NCBI GenBank assembly: GCA_030151885.1
Contig: JASLCG010000038.1
Location: forward strand, 1 to 20,079
Direction: 5' to 3'
DNA: 20,079 bases
From: Bacteroides sp.
GTDB taxonomy: Bacteria; Bacteroidota; Bacteroidia; Bacteroidales; Bacteroidaceae
The notes below the pieces were generated by a model. The model saw only the letters and a list, made by a program, of their open reading frames with translations. It did not search any database and was not told the origin of the DNA. Each line of letters opens with the position of its first letter. Within the stretch, counting starts at the first letter, position 1. Positions 7,792 through 14,516 of this stretch are shown piece after piece. The position numbers were made by a program, and so were the translations under genes.

Positions 7792-7827
7792 AATCAGCAG
7801 TTTACTGATTATGTGGAAACTGTTTTT
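7792..7827 (+). promoter_or_regulatory. Two mutually exclusive hairpins, one terminator-like
   Basis: AATCAG (7792-7797) can pair with CTGATT (7805-7810). Alternatively CAGTTT (7798-7803) pairs with AAACTG (7817-7822), followed by five T on the plus strand. The two pairings share bases, as in attenuators, but the stems are only 6 bp and no plus-strand gene follows. Low confidence. Confidence 0.2.
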
Positions 7828-8205
7828 AGTGAGTGTTAATTTGTTTTAAAGTATATATTTAACTAAATAAGTATTAATTAATAGGTTAGTGTAGTTCTAT
7901 TTACAACAGTTGTATACTTATATAATAGATACGCTTTAATCTTGAAAAGGATTGGTGTGTATCGTTATAAACTCTCTTTTTTGTTCTTGTATTTGTTGTA
8001 TATATTGTCTGTATAACTATATTTGCAGAAGTCATGATAGACCTACAAGCGTGTACAATCTAGAAAATATAGAAAAAAACATTCTAAAAATAGAAGTATA
8101 AATATTCTGGTGGAAATTTAAGTCGTGAGGATTTATGATTAAAGCTGGTAACTAGATTATTGTTTATCATGGTAAATAAGTAAGTTTTAATTTCATATGC
8201 AAATT

Positions 8206-8229
8206 GGAGCACTACACTTGTAGTGCTCC
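8206..8229 (-). terminator. Terminator hairpin of the lipoprotein gene
   Basis: GGAGCACTACA (8206-8216) is inverted perfectly at 8219-8229, giving a tight GC-containing hairpin 17 nt after the stop at 8247. The T tract is weak on both strands. Confidence 0.65.
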
Positions 8230-8246
8230 TTTGTTATTTTACTCCA

Positions 8247-9296
8247 TTATAACTCAGAATACTTAAATAAGGCTATTGTTACTTCTCTGCCCTCTGTAGT
8301 ATCAATAATTTCGATAGGGTAGTTCTCTTTATCTAATATATATCGATAAGTTTTAGTTATAATACCTCCATCTTTACTTATCTTTAGTTTATTTGGGTTA
8401 TGCTTCAAAGAATAGTTTAATACACTCTCTTTAAAGTCTAATTCGGATAATTGAATCCAGCTTGGCATAGATATGTATTTATTCCATCCTATTGAGTTGG
8501 AGTTGTAAAATATTGAAATCTCCTGTTTATTGGTATTATGAGTAGATAAAATTCTTGTTAATATTTTGTCGGTATTATATGAAAATATTTTATTACACTC
8601 TTCATTTTCAATAGACTTTATACTAGAGTCATTATTTAAAATAATAGAATAGTTCTTTTTGGGCCAGCTTTCATCGTAAAAAGTCTGTTCGGCAGTTATT
8701 AGAGAGTCTGAGTTGTGAAATAAAGTTTTTGATACGAGTGCTGTAGGATGTTTTGTACTTACAATAGCTTGTTCTACACGCTTTTTTAGGTGAGTTACAT
8801 CATATTCTAGATTAAATATAAAACCTTTATGGTCTTTAATATTTACTTCAGTTAGTTTATTTAATCTATTATACTCGTCATATTCGAAATGAAATGTAAG
8901 ATCTTTTGTAAGAACTTCAATCTCCTTAATTAGTTTTCTAGTACTACCATCGTTAAAATAGAGTTTACCAAGATGTTCTTCCTTATCTTTATGTGCTACG
9001 AAAAGATCGTATGCTCCAAGTACTTCTGGTGCAATAAAGGTTAAATAACTGGATGTTATATCTACTACAGATGGTTCTATTTTTATTGGTGTACCATCTA
9101 TAGTGTATCCTTTTAGGATAATAATATCTTCTTGTTGGAATGAGTCATGAAGAATTTTAATTGGTGCATTTGCAATTAATGGGTACTCTTGCGAGGATGG
9201 AGGTAACATAGCGTCTCCAAACTTATTATACTCATCGTTATTACTACATCCTATAAAAACCAAAATAAAACATACTAAAAGGAGCGAGTTTTTCAT
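8247..9296 (-). CDS. Lipoprotein with TIG-like domain, unknown function
   Basis: The protein has 349 residues. A short lipoprotein signal ends in FIGC (Cys17), followed by SNN, so it is lipid-anchored, probably at the outer membrane. Residues about 40-115 are beta-rich and read like an IPT/TIG or Ig-like module (ILKGYTIDGTPIKIEP, YDLFVAHKDKEEHLGKLYF). From about 125 to the end there are repeated amphipathic strands of the pattern FxYDxYNRLxKLTE, which resemble the Rhs-like or DUF4595-like beta-strand repeats common in Bacteroides surface lipoproteins. No catalytic motif is visible. It is a single-gene unit with a hairpin just downstream, and an orphan terminator lies about 140 nt upstream of its start. 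A surface-exposed binding role is a guess. Confidence 0.75.
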   Translation of the reverse strand: MKNSLLLVCFILVFIGCSNNDEYNKFGDAMLPPSSQEYPLIANAPIKILHDSFQQEDIIILKGYTIDGTPIKIEPSVVDITSSYLTFIAPEVLGAYDLFVAHKDKEEHLGKLYFNDGSTRKLIKEIEVLTKDLTFHFEYDEYNRLNKLTEVNIKDHKGFIFNLEYDVTHLKKRVEQAIVSTKHPTALVSKTLFHNSDSLITAEQTFYDESWPKKNYSIILNNDSSIKSIENEECNKIFSYNTDKILTRILSTHNTNKQEISIFYNSNSIGWNKYISMPSWIQLSELDFKESVLNYSLKHNPNKLKISKDGGIITKTYRYILDKENYPIEIIDTTEGREVTIALFKYSEL

Positions 9297-9432
9297 TATT
9301 ATTTCTTTTTAAGTTAATCAGCTTGTATAATATACTAGTTATTTATGAAATAAATAGCTTTTGAAATCTTAAAAAGAAGATTATAACTGATTTAAATAGA
9401 AATGTGTTTGCTTTACTTTAAATCTAATTTAT

Positions 9433-9470
9433 AAAAATACAGGGAGTGATAATCTCTTATGACTCCCTGT
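9433..9470 (-). terminator. Orphan intrinsic terminator, minus strand
   Basis: ACAGGGAGT (9439-9447) pairs perfectly with 9462-9470 around a 14-nt loop. Read on the minus strand the stem is followed by ATTTTT. No minus-strand gene lies between it and the DUF2284 gene at 11164, so it may end a small transcript or act in the leader of the lipoprotein gene starting at 9296. Confidence 0.6.
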
Positions 9471-9840
9471 TTGTAGCTAATATTATGAATAAGTAAGTAA
9501 TGATAAGTTTACACTATCTTCTGTTCAGAATAAAATTGAACTAGTTTATACCATTATACACCATTGATAGAAAATAACGATTAATTATTTAATAATGTAT
9601 ATGTAATAACTACCTATAGTCCGATTCCAGACCGTGTAGACTCAAAATAGTATATAACAACTAGAGTAGAGCTTGTTAAAACACCTTATCAAGGGTATAG
9701 TACATTAACCTCACTCTGTAACTTTGTAAGTATAGGTATTGTTGTATACTAAGTTATACTTCTCCTATTCTCTACAAGCTTTGTCCAACTATATTAGAAT
9801 CATTAGGCTCAATGCTAAGTAGCTTATAGTCCTTTGGAGA

Positions 9841-9886
9841 CTTGCTATCTGTAAAATAGCGGGCTACTCATATAGAAAATAGCAAG
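9841..9886. other. Hairpin with nested small stem
   Basis: CTTGCTAT (9841-9848) pairs perfectly with ATAGCAAG (9879-9886). Inside it TAGC (9857-9860) can pair with GCTA (9863-9866) only as a very tight turn. It belongs to a somewhat GC-richer patch that ends in the hairpin at 9899-9950. Possible RNA element; family not recognised. Confidence 0.35.
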
Positions 9887-9898
9887 GTTGGTATATGT

Positions 9899-9950
9899 AA
9901 AAGAGCTTGAGTTTTAGTGTATATTTTATACTCCAACATCAAGCTCTTTT
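9899..9950. terminator. Strong hairpin, likely bidirectional terminator
   Basis: AAAAGAGCTTGA (9899-9910) pairs perfectly with 9939-9950, and an inner stem GTATA/TATAC (9919-9923 with 9927-9931) caps it. It has A and T runs of four on either side. No annotated gene abuts it, so it would end an untranslated transcript. Confidence 0.5.
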
Positions 9951-10252
9951 GTCATTAAGGTTTAGGTCGAAGATTGATTTCAGTTTAAGTTGCATTGATA
10001 CATTATAGTTGCTTATTGTACACAGTAAATAAATGCATCAAAAAAATATTAGCTACATAATGTGTTTTTTTTATTGATTATTAGATGTTTAATTATTGTT
10101 TAATCTGTAAATAGAACTACCTAAAAATGGTAAGCCTATAATGTTAGTAAACGTTTTACCTGTGTTGCAGTTAATTTCTTATTTAAGCAAATGTTGGGCT
10201 TTACTGATAAATGTGTTACTAGCTCCGGGTTGAGTGTTAGCAAAGAATAAAT

Positions 10253-10280
10253 AAAGCACTACACTATCGAAGTGCTTTTT
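10253..10280 (+). terminator. Orphan intrinsic terminator
   Basis: AAAGCACT (10253-10260) pairs with AGTGCTTT (10271-10278), with a total run of five T on the plus strand. No plus-strand coding gene precedes it, so any transcript ending here is non-coding. Confidence 0.55.
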
Positions 10281-10335
10281 ATAAGTATGTTTCATTTTCT
10301 AAAAGTTAAGTTTAATGTTTTATTTCATTCGATTG

Positions 10336-10463
10336 TTAAAGAGTGTGCTAAAATGGGTGCCATAATTATCCAGTATTGTAGATTATTTTATAAATAAAGA
10401 TGCGATTAACTTAAAAATTCTTTTTTATAATATATTGGTACTCAATTTTAGCACGCTCTTTTG
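10336..10463 (+). ncRNA. Candidate non-coding RNA: long hairpin with wobble pairs
   Basis: 10338-10362 pairs with 10436-10461 to give about 25 base pairs with a single bulged A (10444). Three of the pairs are G-T in the DNA (10344 with 10455, 10356 with 10442, 10359 with 10439). They are G-U wobbles only if the plus strand is the RNA; on the minus strand they would be A-C mismatches. This bias suggests a folded plus-strand RNA with a roughly 73-nt terminal loop. No ORF, terminator T tract longer than four, or known RNA family is evident. Confidence 0.5.
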
Positions 10464-10608
10464 ACTATTAAAAAAGGTCAACAACCTAATTGGATGCTTC
10501 AAAGGTAATATTATAAAACTTTCATCCGAATTATTTTACTTTTAAAATGAGGACATTCAAAAGATTACATTGTTTGTGTAATTAGATGACTTTTTAAATA
10601 AAATAATT

Positions 10609-10669
10609 CTACCTATTAGGGTAGCCATAAAGTTTTAAATAACAGACGATAAGCTACCATAAAGGGTAG
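10609..10669. promoter_or_regulatory. Two TACC-N6-GGTA palindromes
   Basis: CTACC-TATTAG-GGTAG (10609-10624) and CTACC-ATAAAG-GGTAG (10654-10669) lie 45 nt apart. GGTAGC (10620-10625) can also pair with GCTACC (10653-10658), so the four arms can form either two small hairpins or one central hairpin. Further copies occur at 7058-7073 and 14146-14159. They are candidate operator or RNA-switch elements. Confidence 0.45.
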
Positions 10670-10706
10670 TTTTGGAATATTTAAAAAGAATTGAAGTATA
10701 AGGAAT

Positions 10707-10726
10707 TAAGAAAATTGAGTGAGGGA
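10707..10726 (+). repeat. 20-nt motif, copy 1 (TAAGAWAATTGAGTKAGGGA)
   Basis: This motif matches 14384-14403 at 18 of 20 positions, and both copies continue into an alternating TA tract. Here it lies 26 nt before the nested fold at 10752; the other copy lies about 145 nt before the collagen-like lipoprotein gene. A shared promoter-type element is one explanation. Confidence 0.4.
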
Positions 10727-10751
10727 ATGTATATGATATAATCTTGATAAA

Positions 10752-10881
10752 AAGAGAGTGATCGATTCTTTTATAACATATCACATGCAGGTAAAAATTA
10801 AGCCAGATAAGACAAAAACCAAAATCATACAGTAATATTATGGCTTAACAAGAATCATACAAAAGTATTTATCACTCTCTT
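10752..10881. ncRNA. Candidate structured RNA with nested stems
   Basis: Three nested perfect stems are visible: 10752-10762 with 10871-10881 (11 bp), 10764-10770 with 10850-10856 (7 bp) and 10798-10805 with 10841-10848 (8 bp). A small ATAC-AAAA-GTAT hairpin (10857-10868) fills the opposite side of the junction, giving a three-way-junction-like shape of about 130 nt. The plus strand has the repeated 20-nt motif upstream; the minus strand has five T after the outer stem. The strand is therefore undecided. No known RNA family recognised. Confidence 0.45.
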
Positions 10882-11163
10882 ATATTATTAATTATGTTTA
10901 CATATGCTATATGTAAACAATTGAAACTCTATTTGGTTTTGAGAAATTAACAAAATAAAAGTTATTTTCAAAATAAATAAAGGGTTTTTTCAAAAATAAA
11001 TTATTAATCTTTAAATATAAAGCTTTACAAAGTAGTATTAAACTTCTTTTTTTAGGTCTTAAATAGGTATATAAAGTGGTTATTAAGGTAATTTTTTATA
11101 ATCTTAATTTCTTATTTTGTTTTGTTTTAAAGTGTTAATATATAGCTACTTGTTGTTTTGTGT

Positions 11164-11754
11164 TCACGTTAGAAAATGGATGGGAAACTGAGATTTGTTA
11201 TTTACTAGTAATCCACTAACTAGGACTAAGTAGTTTGGTAGTTTATTAGAGTTACTCCATTGTAATTTTATTTCAAGTAATTGCTCTGTTGTCTTCGATA
11301 TGTCAAAACCGTAGGCCTCTAATGAAGGTCTTACTTTTTGAGGATATTTACAAGGGGTGTTATTTATTCTAGAGCAGGGTGAAGGTGAGCAGTAATGACA
11401 TGTACCTGCAAATAATGCCCTTCCTGAGAGGTATTCTTCTAATCTTAGAATCTTAGGGTCTAGTTCTAATCTGGCAGAGGTCATGATAGAATCTAAAAGT
11501 TCTTCTATTGGCTTACCTTTTTGATGTTGAGTTATATAGTTCTCTTTAAACCGTAGCTTAGTACCTATTATATAAATATATTTATACTCTAACATAGCTG
11601 GGATTGGATTTTTATTGAAAGGAGGGCACGCCCAGCATTTATTAAATTTACGGCACGATTCACAGTAAACAATAAACGTCTCAGGTTTACAATACTCTTT
11701 TATATAAGTAGCGGTATCAATACAAGCTATGTGATTGGTTATATAGTAATTCAT
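11164..11754 (-). CDS. DUF2284 cysteine-rich putative metal-binding protein
   Basis: The protein has 196 residues and no signal peptide, so it is cytoplasmic. Two cysteine clusters define it: C31-x2-C34-x5-C40-x2-C43 followed by PP (CESCRKFNKCWACPP), and C119-x2-C122-x4-C127-x7-C135 (GTCHYCSPSPC...PCKYP) followed by VRPSLEAYGFDI. This matches DUF2284 (predicted metal-binding protein), where the eight cysteines probably hold Fe-S clusters. Members are frequent in anaerobes, which fits an anaerobic host. The middle segment (about 55-110) is helical. The substrate or redox partner is unknown; no neighbouring redox gene helps. The gene is isolated between two long non-coding gaps, with no clear terminator within 200 nt and no recognisable promoter. 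The start at 11754 is the first Met before the conserved region. Confidence 0.88.
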   Translation of the reverse strand: MNYYITNHIACIDTATYIKEYCKPETFIVYCESCRKFNKCWACPPFNKNPIPAMLEYKYIYIIGTKLRFKENYITQHQKGKPIEELLDSIMTSARLELDPKILRLEEYLSGRALFAGTCHYCSPSPCSRINNTPCKYPQKVRPSLEAYGFDISKTTEQLLEIKLQWSNSNKLPNYLVLVSGLLVNNKSQFPIHFLT

Positions 11755-11857
11755 TTTTAGGATCTAATTAATCTTAACTACATAAATATATCTTGCTAAT
11801 ATAGGTAAAAAAGGCTCTATTATAATATAAAATTGAGCAATGAGCAATAGCTTATTT

Positions 11858-11938
11858 GTTTGTTGCCGATAAGCCTCTGTCTTGTCGGCAACAAACATCA
11901 AGCTTGTCGGCGACATAGTAGAGGTATGTCGGCAATGA
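11858..11938. repeat. Tandem TGTCGGC repeat with 22-bp period
   Basis: TGTCGGC occurs at 11883-11889, 11905-11911 and 11927-11933, exactly 22 bp apart, each followed by AA or GA. The first copy also forms a perfect 12-bp hairpin with GTTTGTTGCCGA (11858-11869). The element is much richer in G+C than its surroundings. Three loosely conserved units with no spacer logic exclude CRISPR. It resembles short dispersed intergenic elements of Bacteroides-type genomes. Confidence 0.6.
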
Positions 11939-12263
11939 AGATATAGGGTGTTTAAGTGCGTTATAATAGCTTTAGAAGGGGTATGGAACCATAAATACTA
12001 ATAGCATTTGACTAAAGAGGAGAAAAAAGAAAGTGTTTAAATAAATTATAGGTCTTGGCTATTCACTACCAGTAATAATTTCTGTATGTACCTACTTGAA
12101 GAAGAGATAAATAGATGTATTGTGTTAATTATATGATTTATAACATCTTTTATAAATTGAAGAAGTGTTGACTTTGCTACTTTAAATCAGTACATTGTTA
12201 ACAGTAAATAAAACAGATATAATTGCCATTTTTAATTGAATCAACCTAAGCTTAATTTCTCAC

Positions 12264-12311
12264 ACAAAAAGAAACTTATACTTTAAAATTAGAGTATAAG
12301 TTTCTTTTTGT
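12264..12311 (-). terminator. Strong terminator of the 58-residue protein gene
   Basis: A perfect 19-bp inverted repeat (12264-12282 with 12293-12311, 10-nt loop) includes runs of five A and five T, so it can act on both strands. It lies about 80 nt after the stop at 12390. It is one of the strongest hairpins in the window and supports the small ORF being a real gene. Confidence 0.85.
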
Positions 12312-12389
12312 TATGGAGTGACTGTGAAGTCACAATTCATATAAACTTTATTAGTAATAAAAATATTCTATTACTAATATTGTATTCAT

Positions 12390-12566
12390 TTAAAAGATTA
12401 AATTTAACACGAATCCAATAGCTACACCAGCTACAGCTGCATATAGATACTTCTTAGGTTCTTCAAATTTATCTTTTCTAACAAAATATAAGATGATTCC
12501 AACTAAAGGGATTAGTACAGATAATACCAGTGAAACAATCCCGATTTTTTCTTTAGATTCTGTCAT
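12390..12566 (-). CDS. 58-residue two-helix membrane protein
   Basis: Translation from the ATG at 12566 gives a short polar start (MTESKEK), a first hydrophobic helix at about residues 8-29, a charged loop RKDKFEEPKKY at about 30-40, and a second helix at about 41-58 ending at the stop. The hydrophobic-charged-hydrophobic layout with Gly and Pro spacing is typical of real small inner-membrane proteins and unlike chance AT-rich frames. Support comes from context: an exact TACATTTG -7 element about 80 nt upstream and a 19-bp terminator downstream, together making a complete transcription unit. I do not recognise the family with certainty; the shape resembles short membrane proteins often annotated as hypothetical in Bacteroidota. 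Function unknown. Confidence 0.75.
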   Translation of the reverse strand: MTESKEKIGIVSLVLSVLIPLVGIILYFVRKDKFEEPKKYLYAAVAGVAIGFVLNLIF

Positions 12567-12643
12567 ATAAGTCTTTTTTAAAAGTGTAAAACATGTTTGT
12601 TTGATAAGTCAATGTAATCGATATACTATGCCTTATTTAATTA

Positions 12644-12651
12644 CAAATGTA
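12644..12651 (-). promoter_or_regulatory. -7 element for the 58-residue protein gene
   Basis: On the minus strand this reads TACATTTG, an exact TAnnTTTG match, placing a transcript start about 70 nt before the ATG at 12566. A TTGA-N4-TCAA inverted pair (12601-12612) would fall in the leader. No -33 element is clear. Confidence 0.45.
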
Positions 12652-12798
12652 GTGTTTAATGTAATATATAGGACTCTTTAAAAGAGAAGATTTTTCATCA
12701 GAATATGTATCTATTTGTAAATGAGGTTTGTATTGGGAATTATTACTTGGTAAAGTATCTGAAAAGAACCTCCATTCTACTTAAATAACACAGTTTAT

Positions 12799-12924
12799 AT
12801 GTTTTGTAAGTGGACTATTTTGGCTTTTAAATCAAAATTAAACGCTGTCATATGCAATATAAATACTGCTTTTAAAGACTTTGAAAAAAGTAAAGTAGCA
12901 CGACGTATAGGTGCTTATAAATAA
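12799..12924 (+). CDS. Possible 41-residue basic peptide, doubtful
   Basis: An ATG at 12799 opens 41 codons rich in Lys and Arg, ending FKDFEKSKVARRIGAYK before TAA. The C-terminal half looks protein-like, with an amphipathic basic helix. There is no ribosome binding site, promoter motif or recognised family, and open frames of this length are expected by chance in this AT-rich DNA. It is recorded because it is the most protein-like frame in the gap. Confidence 0.2.
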   Translation: MFCKWTILAFKSKLNAVICNINTAFKDFEKSKVARRIGAYK

Positions 12925-12944
12925 TCAGTTTCTTTAAAGTAAAA

Positions 12945-13004
12945 TATCCTAAAACGCTAGCTTGTTTTAGGATACCATCTTTGACTCGCTATTTATAGAG
13001 TCAA
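12945..13004 (-). terminator. Two hairpins after the reductase gene
   Basis: TTGACTC/GAGTCAA (12981-12987 with 12998-13004) lies directly after the stop at 13008. A perfect 11-bp stem follows (12945-12955 with 12964-12974, 8-nt loop), continuing into ATTTTA on the minus strand. The second is the likely intrinsic terminator. Confidence 0.75.
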
Positions 13005-13007
13005 TAG

Positions 13008-13544
13008 TTAATGAGCTTTTTTTATATACTCTGCTTGGATAACTCCGTTTGTAAAAAATCTGCCTTTAGCCATTTCCCATTTAGAACAATCATAACCAAA
13101 GTGAAATAATTGTGTTCCTTTACCAAGAAGTACAGGAAATTGAGAGATTATCATTTTATCGACCAAGTTGTGCTCTAAGAGCTGACTTAAAATCTCACCT
13201 CCTCCAAGAATCCATATATTTTTCCCTTTTTGCTCTTTTAGTAATTTAACTTGAGTAACCCAGTTTTCATTCAAAATATGCACATTGGGTATTGATGACT
13301 CTTTTATTGAATGGCTTATAAGATAGGTCTCTATATTTTGATATGGCCATTCGTTAGTAGATTCATTTATATATCGATAAGTATTGGCTCCCATTACAAT
13401 TGTATCTATCGACTCATAGAAGGTATTATATCCATAATCAGTCTTTCTAGGGTTTGGGAAATTATCTAGCCACTCTAGATCACTGTTTTCTCCAGCAATC
13501 AACCCATCTATAGAAGTTGCTATGTATAAGATAATTTTTCTCAT
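13008..13544 (-). CDS. RibD C-terminal / dihydrofolate reductase-like protein
   Basis: The protein has 178 residues and is cytoplasmic. It fits the RibD-C/DHFR-like fold: the N-terminal strand IILYIATSIDGLIAG (4-18) followed by a D-x-x-WL segment, VMGANTYR (50-57) where DHFR-type proteins bind NADPH phosphate, IWILGGGEI (110-118) for the cofactor pyrophosphate, and a C-terminal PVLLGKGTQLF (137-147). These features match the stand-alone YyaP/YwjB-type reductase family rather than true folate DHFR or the two-domain riboflavin enzyme RibD. It probably uses NADPH to reduce a small, unknown substrate. The length is normal for the family. It is transcribed alone, with two terminator hairpins immediately downstream. 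The start at 13544 is at the beginning of the first conserved strand, as expected. Confidence 0.92.
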   Translation of the reverse strand: MRKIILYIATSIDGLIAGENSDLEWLDNFPNPRKTDYGYNTFYESIDTIVMGANTYRYINESTNEWPYQNIETYLISHSIKESSIPNVHILNENWVTQVKLLKEQKGKNIWILGGGEILSQLLEHNLVDKMIISQFPVLLGKGTQLFHFGYDCSKWEMAKGRFFTNGVIQAEYIKKAH

Positions 13545-14145
13545 AGTTGTTATAATTTATATCCTTTAATTTTAACACGGAAGAAGTATAATAAGTTTTA
13601 AGCTTTTGGTTATTTATTCTTGTAATAAACAACCTCTTAGTAACCTATAAAGATAACAAAAATGATTCATTTAATAGCATTTTATAACCATAAACTATCA
13701 GTAGTCATATTTGCTATAATGCTAGTACTTATTTAGATGGAATGATATTAAAGTTGAAGTTAAATGTGGTAATTATCACAATTGTTCTAGAGTATAGAGT
13801 TGTATTCTTTATTAAGATTTAGTGAATAGAAGTGTTTGAATAGAGTATGTGATTTACTTTACTGATGCCTGCTAGACTTAAGTTAACAACCTAGTGTTCT
13901 CTTTTAAATCTTACTCTAAAGTAGCAAAATTATAGCTATTACATTAGTTTAAAAGATTAGATAAACTCTATAAACTTGATACTAGAAGTTATTGCTCTGC
14001 TTTGTCTCTTTTATTAAAAAATAGAGGCGTAAATTAGAGGGTGTTGATGTGTGTATTAGCTCGTTTGTTCAACTTCGACTAAGTTTCTTAAAGTTAATGC
14101 TGGTCCGTTAAGTACTGTTTTTGTGTTAATAACTAATTGGTTATA

Positions 14146-14159
14146 TACCCTTTAGGGTA
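14146..14159. promoter_or_regulatory. TACC-N6-GGTA palindrome, copy 4
   Basis: TACC-CTTTAG-GGTA shares with the other three copies a 6-nt spacer that ends in AG, so the right half always reads AGGGTA. It lies about 390 nt before the collagen-like lipoprotein gene. Confidence 0.4.
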
Positions 14160-14383
14160 AAATATAGCCCTTTCTAAGTTTTTATAATTCTTTTATAAGA
14201 ATGACACCAACTTTATAGCAAATAAATAATACCTTAAAGGTTTAATCGTGAAATATTACTTGCTTTATAGAGTGCTAAATTAGATGTATTTAATGGATCT
14301 TACTTACAAAATTAAGCATTTATAAACTTACTACTTTTACTAAATTAAATTAGATATACATTGTAACACTTCTACTGATGAAG

Positions 14384-14403
14384 TAAGATAATTGAGTTAG
14401 GGA
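14384..14403 (+). repeat. 20-nt motif, copy 2
   Basis: It is identical at 18 of 20 positions to 10707-10726, with the same strand and the same following TA tract. It lies upstream of a plus-strand operon, which supports a promoter or activator-site reading for both copies. Confidence 0.4.
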
Positions 14404-14432
14404 TATATATATTATTTTCAAGAATTAAGTTT

Positions 14433-14516
14433 ATGCATAATGATTACCAATTGGTGAATGTGGTAATGCATCCTGAATCTTTATTTTATGGATTTATAGC
14501 TGTTGCAGTGATTTAA
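14433..14516 (+). other. Possible 27-codon leader ORF
   Basis: An ATG at 14433 opens 27 codons (start MHNDYQLVNVV, end FYGFIAVAVI) and stops 32 nt before the lipoprotein start. A further two-codon ORF (ATG CTA TGA, 14544-14552) overlaps the lipoprotein start itself. Either could couple or attenuate translation of the operon. Chance is a real alternative at this length. Confidence 0.25.

Larger units (their letters stand above)
7001..8246. other. 1.25-kb gene-free interval
   Basis: There is no credible gene here. Several moderate hairpins occur: 7353-7370, 7399-7440 (8 bp, extended by a G-U pair only on the minus strand), 7508-7529, 7600-7616, 7638-7693 and 7792-7827. Individually many of these could arise by chance in such AT-rich sequence. 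The strongest organised elements are the nested repeat at 7018-7092 and the mutually exclusive hairpin pair at 7792-7827. Confidence 0.5.
9297..11163. other. 1.87-kb gene-free interval rich in RNA-like folds
   Basis: This is the longest non-coding stretch in the window. No protein gene is supported. It contains in order: an orphan terminator (9433-9470), a structured patch around 9600-9950 with hairpins 9841-9886 and 9899-9950, a plus-strand terminator (10253-10280), a long wobble-containing hairpin (10336-10463), two TACC-N6-GGTA palindromes (10609-10669), a repeated 20-nt motif (10707-10726) and a nested multi-stem fold (10752-10881). Beyond 10882 it is mostly low-complexity AT. Confidence 0.65.
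11755..12389. other. Gene-free interval with GC-rich tandem repeat
   Basis: No gene is supported here. It holds the 22-bp-period TGTCGGC repeat (11858-11938) and the terminator of the small membrane protein (12264-12311). The rest is AT-rich sequence with no organised feature that I can see. Confidence 0.55.
12567..13007. other. Short gene gap with possible tiny ORF
   Basis: This 441-nt interval contains the promoter of the 58-residue protein (12644-12651), a possible 41-codon ORF (12799-12924) and the terminators of the reductase gene (12945-13004). Otherwise I see nothing. Confidence 0.5.

Noticed and set aside
9600..9960. Known housekeeping RNA (RNase P, tmRNA, 6S) in the structured patch
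   Set aside because: None of the conserved core sequences of these RNAs that I can recall are present; only generic hairpins remain.
11858..11938. CRISPR array
   Set aside because: Only three units share a 7-9 nt core, units are 22 bp with no repeat-spacer structure, and no cas gene is present.
13662..13736. 24-codon hydrophobic frame (MIHLIAFYNHK...)
   Set aside because: It could be a tiny membrane peptide, but no promoter, terminator or second copy supports it, and similar hydrophobic frames follow directly by chance.
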